64,000 nucleotides of DNA, from contig NZ_JBFBIK010000001.1 in the NCBI RefSeq assembly GCF_040685555.1, positions 1-64,000 of the forward strand. Reading direction: 5' to 3'. Position numbers and translations under genes: made by a program. The notes under the pieces were generated by a model. The model searched no databases, was not told where the DNA came from, and saw only the letters and a list, made by a program, of their open reading frames with translations. This DNA comes from Sphaerisporangium sp040685555 (GTDB taxonomy: Bacteria; Actinomycetota; Actinomycetes; Streptosporangiales; Streptosporangiaceae). This document shows positions 8,348-16,867 of this stretch, in pieces; position 1 is the first letter of the stretch, and each line of letters opens with the position of its first letter.

Positions 8348-8806
8348 ATGGCCGTACATGACGAGCAAGCGCGGCTCGCGGTAGAAGATCTCGCCGAGCT
8401 GCTGTTACTGGCCCAGCGGCGGACTGCGGATCGGGCCCTGCACGCGGCGATCCGCCGCATGGCCCAACGGCATGACCGCGGACCGCGCCCTTCAGCGGTA
8501 CGACTGGCGACAGCGGCCGAACTTCTCGGCACGACTATCCCCACCATCCGTTCGTGGATGAGTCACGGAGTCCTGGAAGCGGCCTCTGGAGATGGTGTCG
8601 CACGGGTCACTGCCACCTCACTCGCCCGGGTTCTGGTAGTGCTCCGAGAGATAGGGGAAGGCGAACCCGGCCGCCGCCGACTGGCGAAGGTGATCGACGC
8701 CCTTCGCGATCGTGACCTCTTGCAACGAGCCCAGGACACACTGGCGGAAAGCACCGATTTCGTGGAGTACGGCGAAGATGACCTGGAGGAACTGCTCCGC
8801 TCATGA
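8348..8806 (+). CDS. HTH protein, antitoxin-like partner of the downstream gene
   Basis: A 152-residue cytoplasmic protein. An N-terminal helical segment is followed by a MerR/excisionase-like helix-turn-helix at about 56-80 (ATAAELLGTTIPTIRSWMSH) and an acidic C-terminal tail (EYGEDDLEELLRS). The gene overlaps the next one by ATGA at 8803-8806, so the two are translationally coupled. A DNA-binding domain plus an acidic tail, encoded immediately upstream of a basic partner, is the usual layout of a type II antitoxin. I do not recognise it as a characterised antitoxin family, so the antitoxin role rests on context. Confidence 0.65.
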   Translation: MAVHDEQARLAVEDLAELLLLAQRRTADRALHAAIRRMAQRHDRGPRPSAVRLATAAELLGTTIPTIRSWMSHGVLEAASGDGVARVTATSLARVLVVLREIGEGEPGRRRLAKVIDALRDRDLLQRAQDTLAESTDFVEYGEDDLEELLRS

Positions 8807-9282
8807 GTCCACGCGCGCGCCGTACCGGCGATTCCCCCCGCGCAGCCCGCTTCCAGATCCTCGTGGCCAAGAATGTCGACGCTGCCGTCCGAGACGCCAG
8901 GACGCCGCGGCGGGTCAAAGAAGCGTTCGTGCACGTTCACCGCGACACCGCCCAGCGCGGATGCGCCGCCGCGCACTACCGGCTATCCGGTCCAGGCGAC
9001 TGGCCCCGGTTCTGCGTTGTCCAGCTTCCGGAGGGTTGGCGGCTCGTCATGAGCTTCCCTGAGATGGATACCGTCGCGTTCCTGGTCCTCGACAAGCACG
9101 ACAACAACACCGACCCCTACGCCTTCCTCGAAAAATCCTTCGGGCTACCGGACCGATCCGGTCATGGTGCGGGCCGCGCCCAGCCAAAGCCTGCCTGCTG
9201 CAACGATATGAGCGCTCCGCCGCTTGCCGAGGAAGCTGATCTCATGGCAGCGATCGACCAGATCGTCCGACACCGCCGGTGA
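8803..9282 (+). CDS. Putative toxin-like partner protein (unrecognised family)
   Basis: A 159-residue protein with a basic N-terminus (MSPRARRTGDSPRAARF). A central segment (about 35-110) alternates short strands and charged turns: WPRFCVVQLPEGWRLVMSF, then TVAFLVLDKHDNNTDPYAFL. The order helix, then antiparallel strands with an aromatic/His-Asp loop, resembles the RelE/ParE or HigB-like toxin fold. No motif is diagnostic enough to name it. It overlaps the HTH gene by 4 bases. A final segment after about residue 118 is low in conservation cues. An alternative is a DNA- or RNA-binding accessory protein of unknown role. Confidence 0.55.
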   Translation: MSPRARRTGDSPRAARFQILVAKNVDAAVRDARTPRRVKEAFVHVHRDTAQRGCAAAHYRLSGPGDWPRFCVVQLPEGWRLVMSFPEMDTVAFLVLDKHDNNTDPYAFLEKSFGLPDRSGHGAGRAQPKPACCNDMSAPPLAEEADLMAAIDQIVRHRR

Positions 9283-9398
9283 GCCAGCGCCTGGAGCAGG
9301 ATGTCCCTAACCCCGTGACCCGATCCGTACAGACCGAGAACGCCTGCGCTCGTCGGGGCGATGAACGAGATTCTCAGTGCTGACCGGAGAGGTAGGGC

Positions 9399-10107
9399 AT
9401 GGCTGAAGCAGCGACCCGTTATCTGTATGTCGCCCGGCACGGTGAGGCTTCGGCGGATGAGAGCGAACTGACGGATAGGGGTCGCAGGCAGGCCGTACTG
9501 CTTGGTAGGCGACTCCGGGACATCCCTATCTCGGTGATCCACCACGGCCCGTTGCCTCGGGCCACGCAGGACAGCGCATCTGATCGGCGAACAACTGGAC
9601 GGCGTTCCCGTGCGCGTTTCGGAGATCGCCGGAGACTACGTGCCCTATATGCCGGGACGGGAGGAGCTACCGCCGGAGTCGGCCGACTACCTGCTCCGAT
9701 TCCTCGACCAGTTCCCGGCGGAAGAGCGCGAGCGCGGCACAGGGCTGGCCCGCGAGGCGCTGGAACGGTTCACCGGCTCGGTACAGGGCGACGAGACTCG
9801 CCATGAGCTCGTCGTCACCCACAACTTTCTCGTTGGATGGCTGGTCCGGGCCGCGCAGGACGCCCCGAAGTGGCGTTGGCTGGGTCTGAACCATTGCAAC
9901 GCGGCCCTCACGGTCATCCGGTACGCACCCGGCCGGCCCTCCTCCGTACTCATCTACAACGACATGGGGCATCTGCCCGTAGAGCTGCGCTGGACGGGGT
10001 TCCCATCTGAGCCGCGGCCACCGGGTCAAGAACTGCGTCGCCCAGAAGGCCAAGTGCAACACCGCCGGTCAGTTCTGATCCTTCCCGGAGATCCGCACGC
10101 GGCGTGA
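9399..10107 (+). pseudogene. Histidine phosphatase (phosphoglycerate-mutase-like), single-base frameshift
   Basis: The first frame opens at ATG 9399 with LYVARHGEAS, the RHG phosphohistidine motif, and runs through HHGPLPRATQ. An extra G near 9569-9570 then shifts it. The next frame resumes at 9571 as TAHLIGEQLDGVPVRV and continues with the second histidine motif VVTHNFLVGWL to a stop at 10107. Joined, the two parts give a normal ~235-residue branch-1 histidine phosphatase. As written, the gene would yield only a truncated protein. Either the strain carries a pseudogene or the base is a sequencing error; continuous conservation on both sides makes a recent event or an error likely. Confidence 0.8.
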
Positions 10108-10135
10108 CGGGTCGCCGTTCCTCCGGCGCACTGAC

Positions 10136-10163
10136 GTGGCCCTGGCATCGGTGCCAGGGCCAC
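10136..10163. terminator. Strong hairpin between convergent genes
   Basis: GTGGCCCTGGCA at 10136-10147 pairs perfectly with TGCCAGGGCCAC at 10152-10163 around a 4-base loop. It lies between the phosphatase remnant (+) and the response regulator (-), so it can end both transcripts. Confidence 0.7.
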
Positions 10164-10252
10164 CTGCCTGTGTATACGTTCAGGATCGGCCCGCGTCGGG
10201 GCGAGCCGAGTGTCGCGGGCGCTCTCAGCCGGCGAGGCACTGCTCTGCGGGG

Positions 10253-10912
10253 CTATGTGTGACCGATCCACCGCAAGACAGCCTCTATACGGCTGTTCAC
10301 GCCCAGCTTGGCGAAGATGTGGTGGAGGTGGTTCTTCACGGTCTTCTCGGTGAGCAGCAACCGGTGGGCGATGGCCGCGTTGGACAGTCCTTCGGACAGC
10401 AGTGCCAGGACGTCCTGTTCCCGTTGGGTGAGCGCGTAGCGGGATCGGGCTTCGCGCTGTCGCTCGGCGAGGTCGTGCTGGGCCTGTTGGTGGGCGCCGT
10501 GGTCGCGGACGGCCGCGGTCGCGACGGCCGCGGCGACGGGCGACAGCCATCCGTGGCCCGCGGCGACGGCGATGATCGCGCGCTGCAGTTCACCGGGGTC
10601 GAACTCGCCGTGGACCAGGTAACCGCGGGCCCCGCCGCGCAGCATCCGAGCGATGAGCTCCGGGTCGGCGTCTACGGTGAGAGCAAGGACACTGGTGTGC
10701 CTGCTCAACTCGCCGAGCACGGACAGGCCGTCGGCGATCGGCATGCGGGCGTCGAGCAGGGTCACGGTCGGCTGGACGAACTGGGCGATGGCGACCGCTT
10801 CGCGGCCGTCGGCGGCCTCGCCGACGACCCGTACGTCGTCGGTGGCGTCGAGGAAACCGCGCAGCGCCGAACGGACGACGGGGTTGTCGTCGACGACCAG
10901 CACGCCGATCAT
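10253..10912 (-). CDS. NarL/LuxR-family response regulator
   Basis: A 219-residue two-domain regulator. The receiver domain (1-~120) opens MIGVLVVDDNPVVRSAL with the acidic pocket DD, and has LLDARMP carrying the presumed phospho-aspartate. The C-terminal LuxR-type helix-turn-helix (about 150-215) contains LTQREQDVLALLSEGLSNAA and EKTVKNHLHHIF. ATG 10912 is chosen because the receiver starts there; the longer frame to 11119 has no domain. No histidine kinase is adjacent, so it is an orphan regulator here. Targets are unknown. Confidence 0.9.
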   Translation of the reverse strand: MIGVLVVDDNPVVRSALRGFLDATDDVRVVGEAADGREAVAIAQFVQPTVTLLDARMPIADGLSVLGELSRHTSVLALTVDADPELIARMLRGGARGYLVHGEFDPGELQRAIIAVAAGHGWLSPVAAAVATAAVRDHGAHQQAQHDLAERQREARSRYALTQREQDVLALLSEGLSNAAIAHRLLLTEKTVKNHLHHIFAKLGVNSRIEAVLRWIGHT

Positions 10913-11198
10913 GACGGGCTCCGGGTCCGCTTTCGCGTAGGTGACAAGCCTGGGCGAGCTGATCAACGCGGTCGCAGGAGGCCGAGAGAGGACCGTAGAC
11001 GTGGATCCGCGGTCGCATCCAGGTATCGAGGTCCCGGCTACAGCGTCACATCCGCCTACCTGACCCGGCAGGTAACGGCCCGGGTGGGCGTCAAGTGGGT
11101 CACCCGTCATGGGGTTCACGGGTGGGGGTTAGGAGATCGGTTCGTATCCATGCGGCACGGTGGCCTCCCATCACAAGGCACCCCACACGGTGCGAGAA

Positions 11199-12362
11199 CT
11201 AGCCGGATGCCAGGAGGTCGGGGGTCAGTTCTGCGGGGCGGGTGGTGCCGGTCAGGGCCATGGCTATTTCCAGTTCGGCCAGGAGGCAGCGGATCACGTG
11301 GCGTACGCCGGCCTCTCCGGCGAGGCCGAGGCCGTAGGCGTACGGGCGGGCGAGCAGGACGGCCTGGGCGCCGAGGGCCAGGGCCTTGATGACGTCGGGG
11401 CCCGTGCGGATGCCGCTGTCGAACAGCACCGTGGTCCGGTCGCCGACGGCCCCGACCACGCCGGGCAGCGCGTCCAGCGAGCCGATGGCGCCGTCGACCT
11501 GCCGGCCTCCGTGGTTGGAGACGACGACGCCGTCCATGCCCGCGTCCACGGCCCGCCACGCGTCGTCCGGGTGCTGGATGCCCTTGAGCATGATCGGGCC
11601 ATCCCAGTAGTCCCTCAGGAACGCCAAATCGTCCCAGCTGAGCGAGGGGTCTCCGAAGGTGGCCGCCCAGCGCAGGATCGCGGCGTCCCGGTTGGAGTCG
11701 TTGATCGAGCCGCCGACCGCTTTCTGGAACGCGGGGTCGGTGAAGTAGTTGGCGACGCCGATGCCGCGCAGGAACGGCAGGTACGCCCTGTCGAGGTCGC
11801 GCGGACGCCAGCCGAGCGTGTGCGTGTCGAGCGTGACGACCAGGGCCGTGTAACCGGAGGCCTTCGCACGTTCAAGGAAGCTCGCCACGACGTCGCGATC
11901 TTTGGACCAGTAGAGCTGGAACCAGCGAGGCCCGTCGCCGTTCGCCTCGGCGACCTCCTCTATCGAGTGCGAGGCCGCGGTGCTCAGCACCATCGGCACC
12001 CCCTGCGCCGCCGCCGCCCGTGCCACGGCCAGCTCGCCCTCGGGGTGCACGATCGTCAGGACGCCGATCGGGCCCAGCAGCACCGGGGACGGCAGCGTCT
12101 GCCCGAAGAGCTCAACCGACAGGTCCCGTGCGGCGACGTCACGCAGCATGCGGGGCACGATGCGCCTGCGTTCGAAGGCCTCCCGGTTGGCCCGCGCCGT
12201 CGACTCGGTCCCGGCGGAGCCGGCGACGTAGCCGAACGCCTCGGGGGTGAGCCGTTCCCGCGCGACGTGTTCGAGCGCGGTGAGGTCGGTGGGCAGCTCC
12301 GGCAGGACGTCGCCGAGCCCGTTCAGGTAGATCTCGTTCTGGAAGTCGGCGAGCGAACCCAT
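11199..12362 (-). CDS. FMN-dependent alpha-hydroxy acid oxidase, lactate 2-monooxygenase-like
   Basis: A 387-residue flavoenzyme of the TIM-barrel alpha-hydroxy-acid-oxidising family. Visible features are the N-terminal LTPEAFGYVAGSAGTE, the FMN-binding segment SPVLLGPIGV, QLYWSKDRDV, the lysine in GPIMLKGIQHPDDA, the catalytic SNHGGRQVDG histidine/arginine pair, and the phosphate-binding DSGIRTGPDVIKALALGA. It likely oxidises L-lactate or a related hydroxy acid to the oxo acid or decarboxylated product. Sequence alone does not fix lactate 2-monooxygenase against oxidase. ATG 12362 has GAGGGG six bases upstream; TTG 12368 is an alternative. The gene is monocistronic. Confidence 0.88.
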   Translation of the reverse strand: MGSLADFQNEIYLNGLGDVLPELPTDLTALEHVARERLTPEAFGYVAGSAGTESTARANREAFERRRIVPRMLRDVAARDLSVELFGQTLPSPVLLGPIGVLTIVHPEGELAVARAAAAQGVPMVLSTAASHSIEEVAEANGDGPRWFQLYWSKDRDVVASFLERAKASGYTALVVTLDTHTLGWRPRDLDRAYLPFLRGIGVANYFTDPAFQKAVGGSINDSNRDAAILRWAATFGDPSLSWDDLAFLRDYWDGPIMLKGIQHPDDAWRAVDAGMDGVVVSNHGGRQVDGAIGSLDALPGVVGAVGDRTTVLFDSGIRTGPDVIKALALGAQAVLLARPYAYGLGLAGEAGVRHVIRCLLAELEIAMALTGTTRPAELTPDLLASG

Positions 12363-12528
12363 GATCAACCCCTCGGCCTGACGGCACCGATGCCACCGCT
12401 TGCTAGACGATCATGCTAGCAAGCCGGGTCGGCTGACCGAGTTGCCACGATCTTGCAATCATCGGTTCGGACATCGCCGGCCCCGGTTCGGTCTGCCGGG
12501 TTCGTGTACGGGCGACCGGTACCGGTCG

Positions 12529-12549
12529 GATGCATCTGATGCCGGATGC
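12529..12549. promoter_or_regulatory. GATGCATC palindrome upstream of the plus-strand carotenoid genes
   Basis: The perfect 8-bp palindrome GATGCATC lies at 12529-12536, in the context CGGATGCATCTG. A related GCCGGATGC follows at 12541-12549, just before the hydratase gene. The same octamer occurs at 21144-21151 in the crtI/sigma divergent region. It is proposed as a shared binding site on position and recurrence alone. Confidence 0.35.
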
Positions 12550-12566
12550 TCTTCGAATGAGTCTGT

Positions 12567-13580
12567 GTGGAAGAGGCCATTGGCGACCGGCGTGATACAC
12601 GTGAGCTGAGAGGAAGGTGGATCCCGGCCGCGCGGATGGGGTTCAACGTGGCCGGGGCGCTGTTCCTGGTCGCCATGGTGGCCGCTCAGGTGGCCTCGGG
12701 GCTTCAACCGCGTCTCGTCCAACTGACCAGCGTCGTGGTCCTCCTGCTGGCGGTCAGCGCCGTGGCGTTCGCCGCGGCGGTCCATGGCCTTCCGCGGGCC
12801 GTTAAGGCGTTCTCGCTGGTGGTGGCCGTCGGGTACGCCGCCGAGTGGATCGGCATCAGGACCGGGATACCGTTCGGCCCGTACCGGTACACGGACGTGT
12901 TGTGGCCCCGGCCGGGCGGAGTGCCGGTGATCGTGGCGCTGGCGTGGGGCGGTATGGGACTCGCGGCCCAGGCGGTGGCCGCGCTGGTCGCCCCCGGCAA
13001 CGCTCGGACCTCGGTCACCGCGGAGACCCGGGGCCCCACGATCCCGCCGGCGGCGCCGGCCCGGATAAGCCTCGGAGCGCCGGCTCGGATAGCGGTGGGA
13101 GCACTGGCCCTGACCTCCTGGGATCTGTTCCTCGATCCGCAGATGCTCCGGCTCGGGCTGTGGGCCTGGGATGACCCGGGTCCCTACCGTGGCGTGCCGA
13201 TCAGCAACTTCGTGGGCTGGGTGGTCGTCTCGCTGGTGGTCATGGTTCTGCTCGACATGGTGCTGCGCGAAGCCGCCCCTAAGCCGGACAACAGTCCAGC
13301 AGGATCAACCGGGCGAGGAGGACCGGAGGAATCCTGGGGATCACGGGAAGAGGGATCGACCGGATCACCAAGAGCACCGCAGCCGGCGGGACCGAACGGA
13401 TCGTCCGAGCCCTTGGTCACGAACACCGGGCTCGTCGCCGTTTACACCGTGATGGCCGTCATGGAGACGGCCGGGTTCGCGGCCGTGTTCGAGCCGCCCG
13501 ATCCGCTCGTCGCCGCCGCCGGAGGGGCATGCATGGGACTGTTCGCACTGCTCGCGTGGAGGCGTCGATGGTCGAGGTGA
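12567..13580 (+). CDS. cruF: Carotenoid biosynthesis membrane protein, CruF-like (DUF422)
   Basis: A polytopic membrane protein of the DUF422/CruF family, whose characterised members hydrate the psi-end 1,2 double bond of carotenoids. Family signatures are AVGYAAEWIGIRTGIPFGPY and ALTSWDLFLDPQM. The start is uncertain: GTG 12567 gives the longest frame, but AGGAAGG at 12611-12617 suits neither it nor ATG 12636. Two insertions look atypical: a duplicated APARI(S/A)(L/V)GA stretch near residues 165-180, and a hydrophilic Gly/Ser/Pro-rich block near 235-280. The 3' end overlaps the next gene by 13 bases. It is first in a hydratase-desaturase-glycosyltransferase run. Confidence 0.8.
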   Translation: MEEAIGDRRDTRELRGRWIPAARMGFNVAGALFLVAMVAAQVASGLQPRLVQLTSVVVLLLAVSAVAFAAAVHGLPRAVKAFSLVVAVGYAAEWIGIRTGIPFGPYRYTDVLWPRPGGVPVIVALAWGGMGLAAQAVAALVAPGNARTSVTAETRGPTIPPAAPARISLGAPARIAVGALALTSWDLFLDPQMLRLGLWAWDDPGPYRGVPISNFVGWVVVSLVVMVLLDMVLREAAPKPDNSPAGSTGRGGPEESWGSREEGSTGSPRAPQPAGPNGSSEPLVTNTGLVAVYTVMAVMETAGFAAVFEPPDPLVAAAGGACMGLFALLAWRRRWSR

Positions 13581-15103
13581 TCGTGGTCGGCGGGGGTGTG
13601 GGCGGGATGGTCTCCGCCCTGCTGCTCGCGCGGGACGGCCACCGCGTCCGGCTGTACGAGCGACTCCCCCGGCTGGGCGGGAAGCTCGCCGAGCACCGCC
13701 GGGACGGCTTCACCTTCTCCCTCGGCCCCTCGCTGCTCACCCTCCCCGACATCTTCCTGGATCTCGGCCTGCGGATCGACGCCGTGGAGCTGGACGAGCT
13801 GTGCCGCTACCGCTTCGCCGACGGCTCCGAGCTGCCGGCGTACCGCGACCCGGAGCGGATGGCCGCCGAGGTGGAGCGGCTCGCACCCGGTGAGGGCGAC
13901 GGCTGGCGGGCGTTCCACCGCTGGGCCCAGGGCTGCTGGGAGGCCTCGCAGCGCGCCTTCTTCACCGGCCCGCTCATGCGATGGCCCACCGCCCCCCGGC
14001 CGCACGGCCACGAAGCCCGGCCGTCCCACGCCCCCGGCCGTACAGTCCGATCGTCCGGCGCCTCCGGCCGTACGCCCCGGCTGTCCGACCTGCTGGCCGT
14101 CGCCCCCGGTCGTACCCTCGACGGCCTGGCACGCCGCTACTTCCGTGACCCCCGCCTGCGCCAGTACGTCGGCCGTTACGCCACCTATGCCGGATCAAGC
14201 CCGTACGAGGCACCCGCCGCGCTGGGGTGCATACCAGCGATCGAGCACGGCCACGGCGGCTGGTACGTACCCGGTGGCATGCCGCGCATCGCCGACGCCC
14301 TGGCCGCGCTGCTGGACAAGGCCGGCGTCGAGGTCCACCTGAACGCGGAGGTGGACGGCGTGCAGGCCGACGGCGAGCGCGTTCACGGGGTACGGCTGGC
14401 GGCCGGCGGGGAGAAGGTACGGGCCGACGTCGTGATCGCCAACACCGACGCGGCGGCACTGTACGGGCGGCTGCTGCCCGACCGGCCCCGCCTGCGCCGC
14501 ATCGCCGGCCTGGGCTTCTCGTCCTCGGCGTTCCTGCTGCTCGCGGGGGTGGAAGGCAGGACGGAGGGACTTGCCCACCACTCCATCGTCTTCTCGGCCG
14601 GCTACGAGCGGGAGTTCGCCGACATCTTCGGCCGCCGCAGGCCCCCGGAGGATCCGACCGTGTACATCGGTTGCTCGGCGGTGGACGATCCGTCGCAGGC
14701 CCCGGCGGGCGCGGAGAACTGGGTGATGATGGTCAACGTCCCCGCCGGGGATCCCGGCAGGTGGCCGATGTCCCCCGAGGCCTACCGCGATCTCGTGCTC
14801 GACCGCCTCGCGAGCCGTGGCCACGACCTGTCGGGGCGGCTGCGGTTCGTCGACCTGTTCACCCCCGCCGACCTGCGCGATCGCTACGGCGCGTGGGGCG
14901 GGGCGATCTACGGCACCCCCTACCGCGGCATGCTCGCCCCGTTCCGCAGGCCGGGCAATCGCGGCCCCCGGCGGGGCCTGTACCTGGTGGGCGGGTCGGC
15001 GCACCCCGGTGGCGGCCTGCCGCTGGTGGCCATGGGCGGGCGCATCGTCGCATCCCTCGTCAACGAGGACTTCGCCGGGAAAACCGGAAAAGAGGCCCGA
15101 TGA
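13568..15103 (+). CDS. CrtI/CrtD-type carotenoid desaturase (FAD-dependent)
   Basis: A 511-residue phytoene-desaturase-family flavoprotein. ATG 13568 opens directly on the dinucleotide-binding motif VIVVGGGVGGMVSALLLARD, followed by SLGPSLLTLPD. The family's C-terminal FAD motif appears as YLVGGSAHPGGGLPLVAMGG. As crtI is encoded at 19580, this second copy probably carries out a later step, such as CrtD-like 3,4-desaturation of a 1-hydroxy carotenoid, which fits its CruF-like neighbour. A hydrophilic insertion with repeated GRT/SG units lies at about 140-175, where the family normally has a compact loop. It overlaps cruF by 13 bases and the glycosyltransferase by ATGA. Confidence 0.85.
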   Translation: MVEVIVVGGGVGGMVSALLLARDGHRVRLYERLPRLGGKLAEHRRDGFTFSLGPSLLTLPDIFLDLGLRIDAVELDELCRYRFADGSELPAYRDPERMAAEVERLAPGEGDGWRAFHRWAQGCWEASQRAFFTGPLMRWPTAPRPHGHEARPSHAPGRTVRSSGASGRTPRLSDLLAVAPGRTLDGLARRYFRDPRLRQYVGRYATYAGSSPYEAPAALGCIPAIEHGHGGWYVPGGMPRIADALAALLDKAGVEVHLNAEVDGVQADGERVHGVRLAAGGEKVRADVVIANTDAAALYGRLLPDRPRLRRIAGLGFSSSAFLLLAGVEGRTEGLAHHSIVFSAGYEREFADIFGRRRPPEDPTVYIGCSAVDDPSQAPAGAENWVMMVNVPAGDPGRWPMSPEAYRDLVLDRLASRGHDLSGRLRFVDLFTPADLRDRYGAWGGAIYGTPYRGMLAPFRRPGNRGPRRGLYLVGGSAHPGGGLPLVAMGGRIVASLVNEDFAGKTGKEAR

Positions 15104-16284
15104 GAGCGCTCACCGTCGTGCAGGCCGTGGCCGCGATCGTGGCCGGGGTACGGCTGGCGCGCGGCCGGGACCGGCGGCCCCCGCTCGGGCGGACGGCCGC
15201 ACCTGCCGGGAGGTCGATCTGCGTGGTCATTCCCGTGCGGAACGAGGAGAGCCGCATCGCCCCCTGCGTGACCGCCGCGCTGGCGGACCCCTCCGTCACC
15301 GAGGTGATCGTCGTGGACGACGAGTCCACCGACGGTACGGCCCGGCTGGCCGCCGAACTGGGCGCGCGGGTCGTGGCGGGCCGGCCGCTGCCGGACGGCT
15401 GGATCGGCAAGCAGTGGGCACTCGACCAGGGGCTCGACGCGGCCACCGGCGAGATCGTGGTCACCCTCGACGCGGACACGCGTCCGCGGCCGGGCCTTTT
15501 CAGTGCGATGGCATCGGTGCTGGACGGCTGCGACCTGCTGAGCCTCGGCCCGCGTTTCGTGTGCGACGGCCCGGCCGAGCAGGCCCTGCACGCGTCCTTC
15601 CTGGCGACGCTGGTCTACCGGTTCGGGCCGATCGGCTCCCGCGTGCTCCCGGCTCCGCACCGGGTGGTGGCCAACGGGCAGTGCATGGCCTTCCGCCGGG
15701 AGGCGATGCTGGCGGCCGACGGCTTCGCGCGCGTCCGCGGGCACATGACGGACGACGTGGCCCTCGCCCGCGCGCTGGCGGGCAGCGGCTGGGCCGTGCG
15801 TTTCCTGGACGGCGGCGACCTGCTTGAGGTCGACATGCACGAGTCCACGGCCGGCGTGTGGCGCGAGTGGGGACGGTCCCTGCCGATGCGCGATGTCACC
15901 GATCCCATCCGGCTGGCGGGAGACCTGGCGGTGGTGTGGCTCGCCACCGCTCTTCCCGTGCTGCGGCTGGCCGTGGGGCGGCCGACCCGGCTCGATCTGG
16001 GGCTCCTGGCCGCGCGGCTGTTGCTCACCGGGGCGTTGCGCGGCAGCTACACCCGGCCGGGGCCCGGCGTGCTCCTGTCCCCGCTGCTGGACCCGGTCAC
16101 GGCCGTACGGCTGACGCAGGCGAGCCTGTGGCCGGTGCGCACCTGGCGGGACCGTACGTACAGGAAGGCCATGACGCACACGAAGGCCGGCACCTACACG
16201 ATGACGGGCACGCTGGTCGGGACGAGTCCCCAGGTCAGGACCGGCGTCCCGCCAGGGCGGCCTGTCCGAAGCGCAGACCGATGA
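15100..16284 (+). CDS. GT2 glycosyltransferase, carotenoid glycosyltransferase candidate (CruG/CruC-like)
   Basis: A 394-residue family-2 glycosyltransferase. An N-terminal hydrophobic helix is followed by the catalytic domain with CVVIPVRNEESRI, VIVVDDESTDGT, and LDADTRPRPG with the DxD metal motif. A conserved HMTDDVALARAL segment and C-terminal hydrophobic helices follow. The order CruF-desaturase-GT2 matches the cyanobacterial CruF/CruG idea, in which the tertiary 1-hydroxyl is glycosylated; transfer to a carotenoid is therefore a good inference. ATGA overlap with the desaturase chooses start 15100. The last ~25 residues are Thr/Gly-rich and overlap the convergent PlsY-like gene by 50 bases. 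Confidence 0.83.
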   Translation: MRALTVVQAVAAIVAGVRLARGRDRRPPLGRTAAPAGRSICVVIPVRNEESRIAPCVTAALADPSVTEVIVVDDESTDGTARLAAELGARVVAGRPLPDGWIGKQWALDQGLDAATGEIVVTLDADTRPRPGLFSAMASVLDGCDLLSLGPRFVCDGPAEQALHASFLATLVYRFGPIGSRVLPAPHRVVANGQCMAFRREAMLAADGFARVRGHMTDDVALARALAGSGWAVRFLDGGDLLEVDMHESTAGVWREWGRSLPMRDVTDPIRLAGDLAVVWLATALPVLRLAVGRPTRLDLGLLAARLLLTGALRGSYTRPGPGVLLSPLLDPVTAVRLTQASLWPVRTWRDRTYRKAMTHTKAGTYTMTGTLVGTSPQVRTGVPPGRPVRSADR

Positions 16285-16867
16285 GGCACATCAGCGCGCC
16301 GGTCGCGGCCACGTGCCCCACGGGCGCGAAGAACAGCTGCAGGAGCGGGACGCCGAACACCCCGGCCCGCGCGCCGATCGCGAACGACCGCGTGAGCAGG
16401 GCCGTCACGGTCAGGACCGCCACGGCGAGCAGGAACGCCGGCGGGCAGATGACCGCGATGCCCCCGGCGAACGCCAGGATCGAGCGCCCGCCCCTGAAGC
16501 CCGCGAACACCGGCCAGGCATGGCCGGCCATCGCGGCGGCCACCGCCGCGTACACCGGCACGACGCTCGTCCCGGCCACCGCCGCGTACACGGGCGCGAC
16601 GCTCACCCCCGTCACCGCGGCGAACGCGGTGGTGTGGGCACCACCGGCGACCAGGCCGAGCAGCCCCGCGAGCGTCCCTTTGAGGGTGTCTCCGGCGAAG
16701 ACGGGCACGGCCGGACGCGAGCCAAGTCGCTCCTTCATGTTCCAGAAGCCGGGGTTGCGGTCGCCGACGTCACGGGGGTCGAACCCGTGCGCCCGGGCCA
16801 CCAGTACCGCTACCGGCACCGAGCCGAGCAGGTAGCCGCCGATGGCCGCGACGAGCACGGGAACCAT
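16235..16867 (-). CDS. Divergent PlsY-like acyl-phosphate acyltransferase
   Basis: A 210-residue polytopic membrane protein of the PlsY family, which transfers acyl groups from acyl-phosphate to glycerol-3-phosphate. Motif 2 (GDTLKG, 59-64) and part of motif 3 (GHAWPVFAGFRGG, 115-127) are present. Motif 1 is altered: GDRNPGFWN at 35-43 replaces the usual GSGNxGxxN, and GGR replaces GGK. Residues 88-110 are an imperfect tandem repeat of a PVYAAVAG unit. Such changes in the acceptor site suggest an acceptor other than glycerol-3-phosphate. Placed between a carotenoid glycosyltransferase and a CrtA-like gene, with a plsX homologue nearby, it is a candidate acyltransferase for carotenoid glycosides. 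Confidence 0.8.
   Translation of the reverse strand: MVPVLVAAIGGYLLGSVPVAVLVARAHGFDPRDVGDRNPGFWNMKERLGSRPAVPVFAGDTLKGTLAGLLGLVAGGAHTTAFAAVTGVSVAPVYAAVAGTSVVPVYAAVAAAMAGHAWPVFAGFRGGRSILAFAGGIAVICPPAFLLAVAVLTVTALLTRSFAIGARAGVFGVPLLQLFFAPVGHVAATGALMCLIGLRFGQAALAGRRS

Noticed and set aside
14227..16284. A 685-residue frame that includes the glycosyltransferase
   Set aside because: The part before 15100 is an out-of-frame shadow of the desaturase; the real start overlaps the desaturase stop by ATGA.
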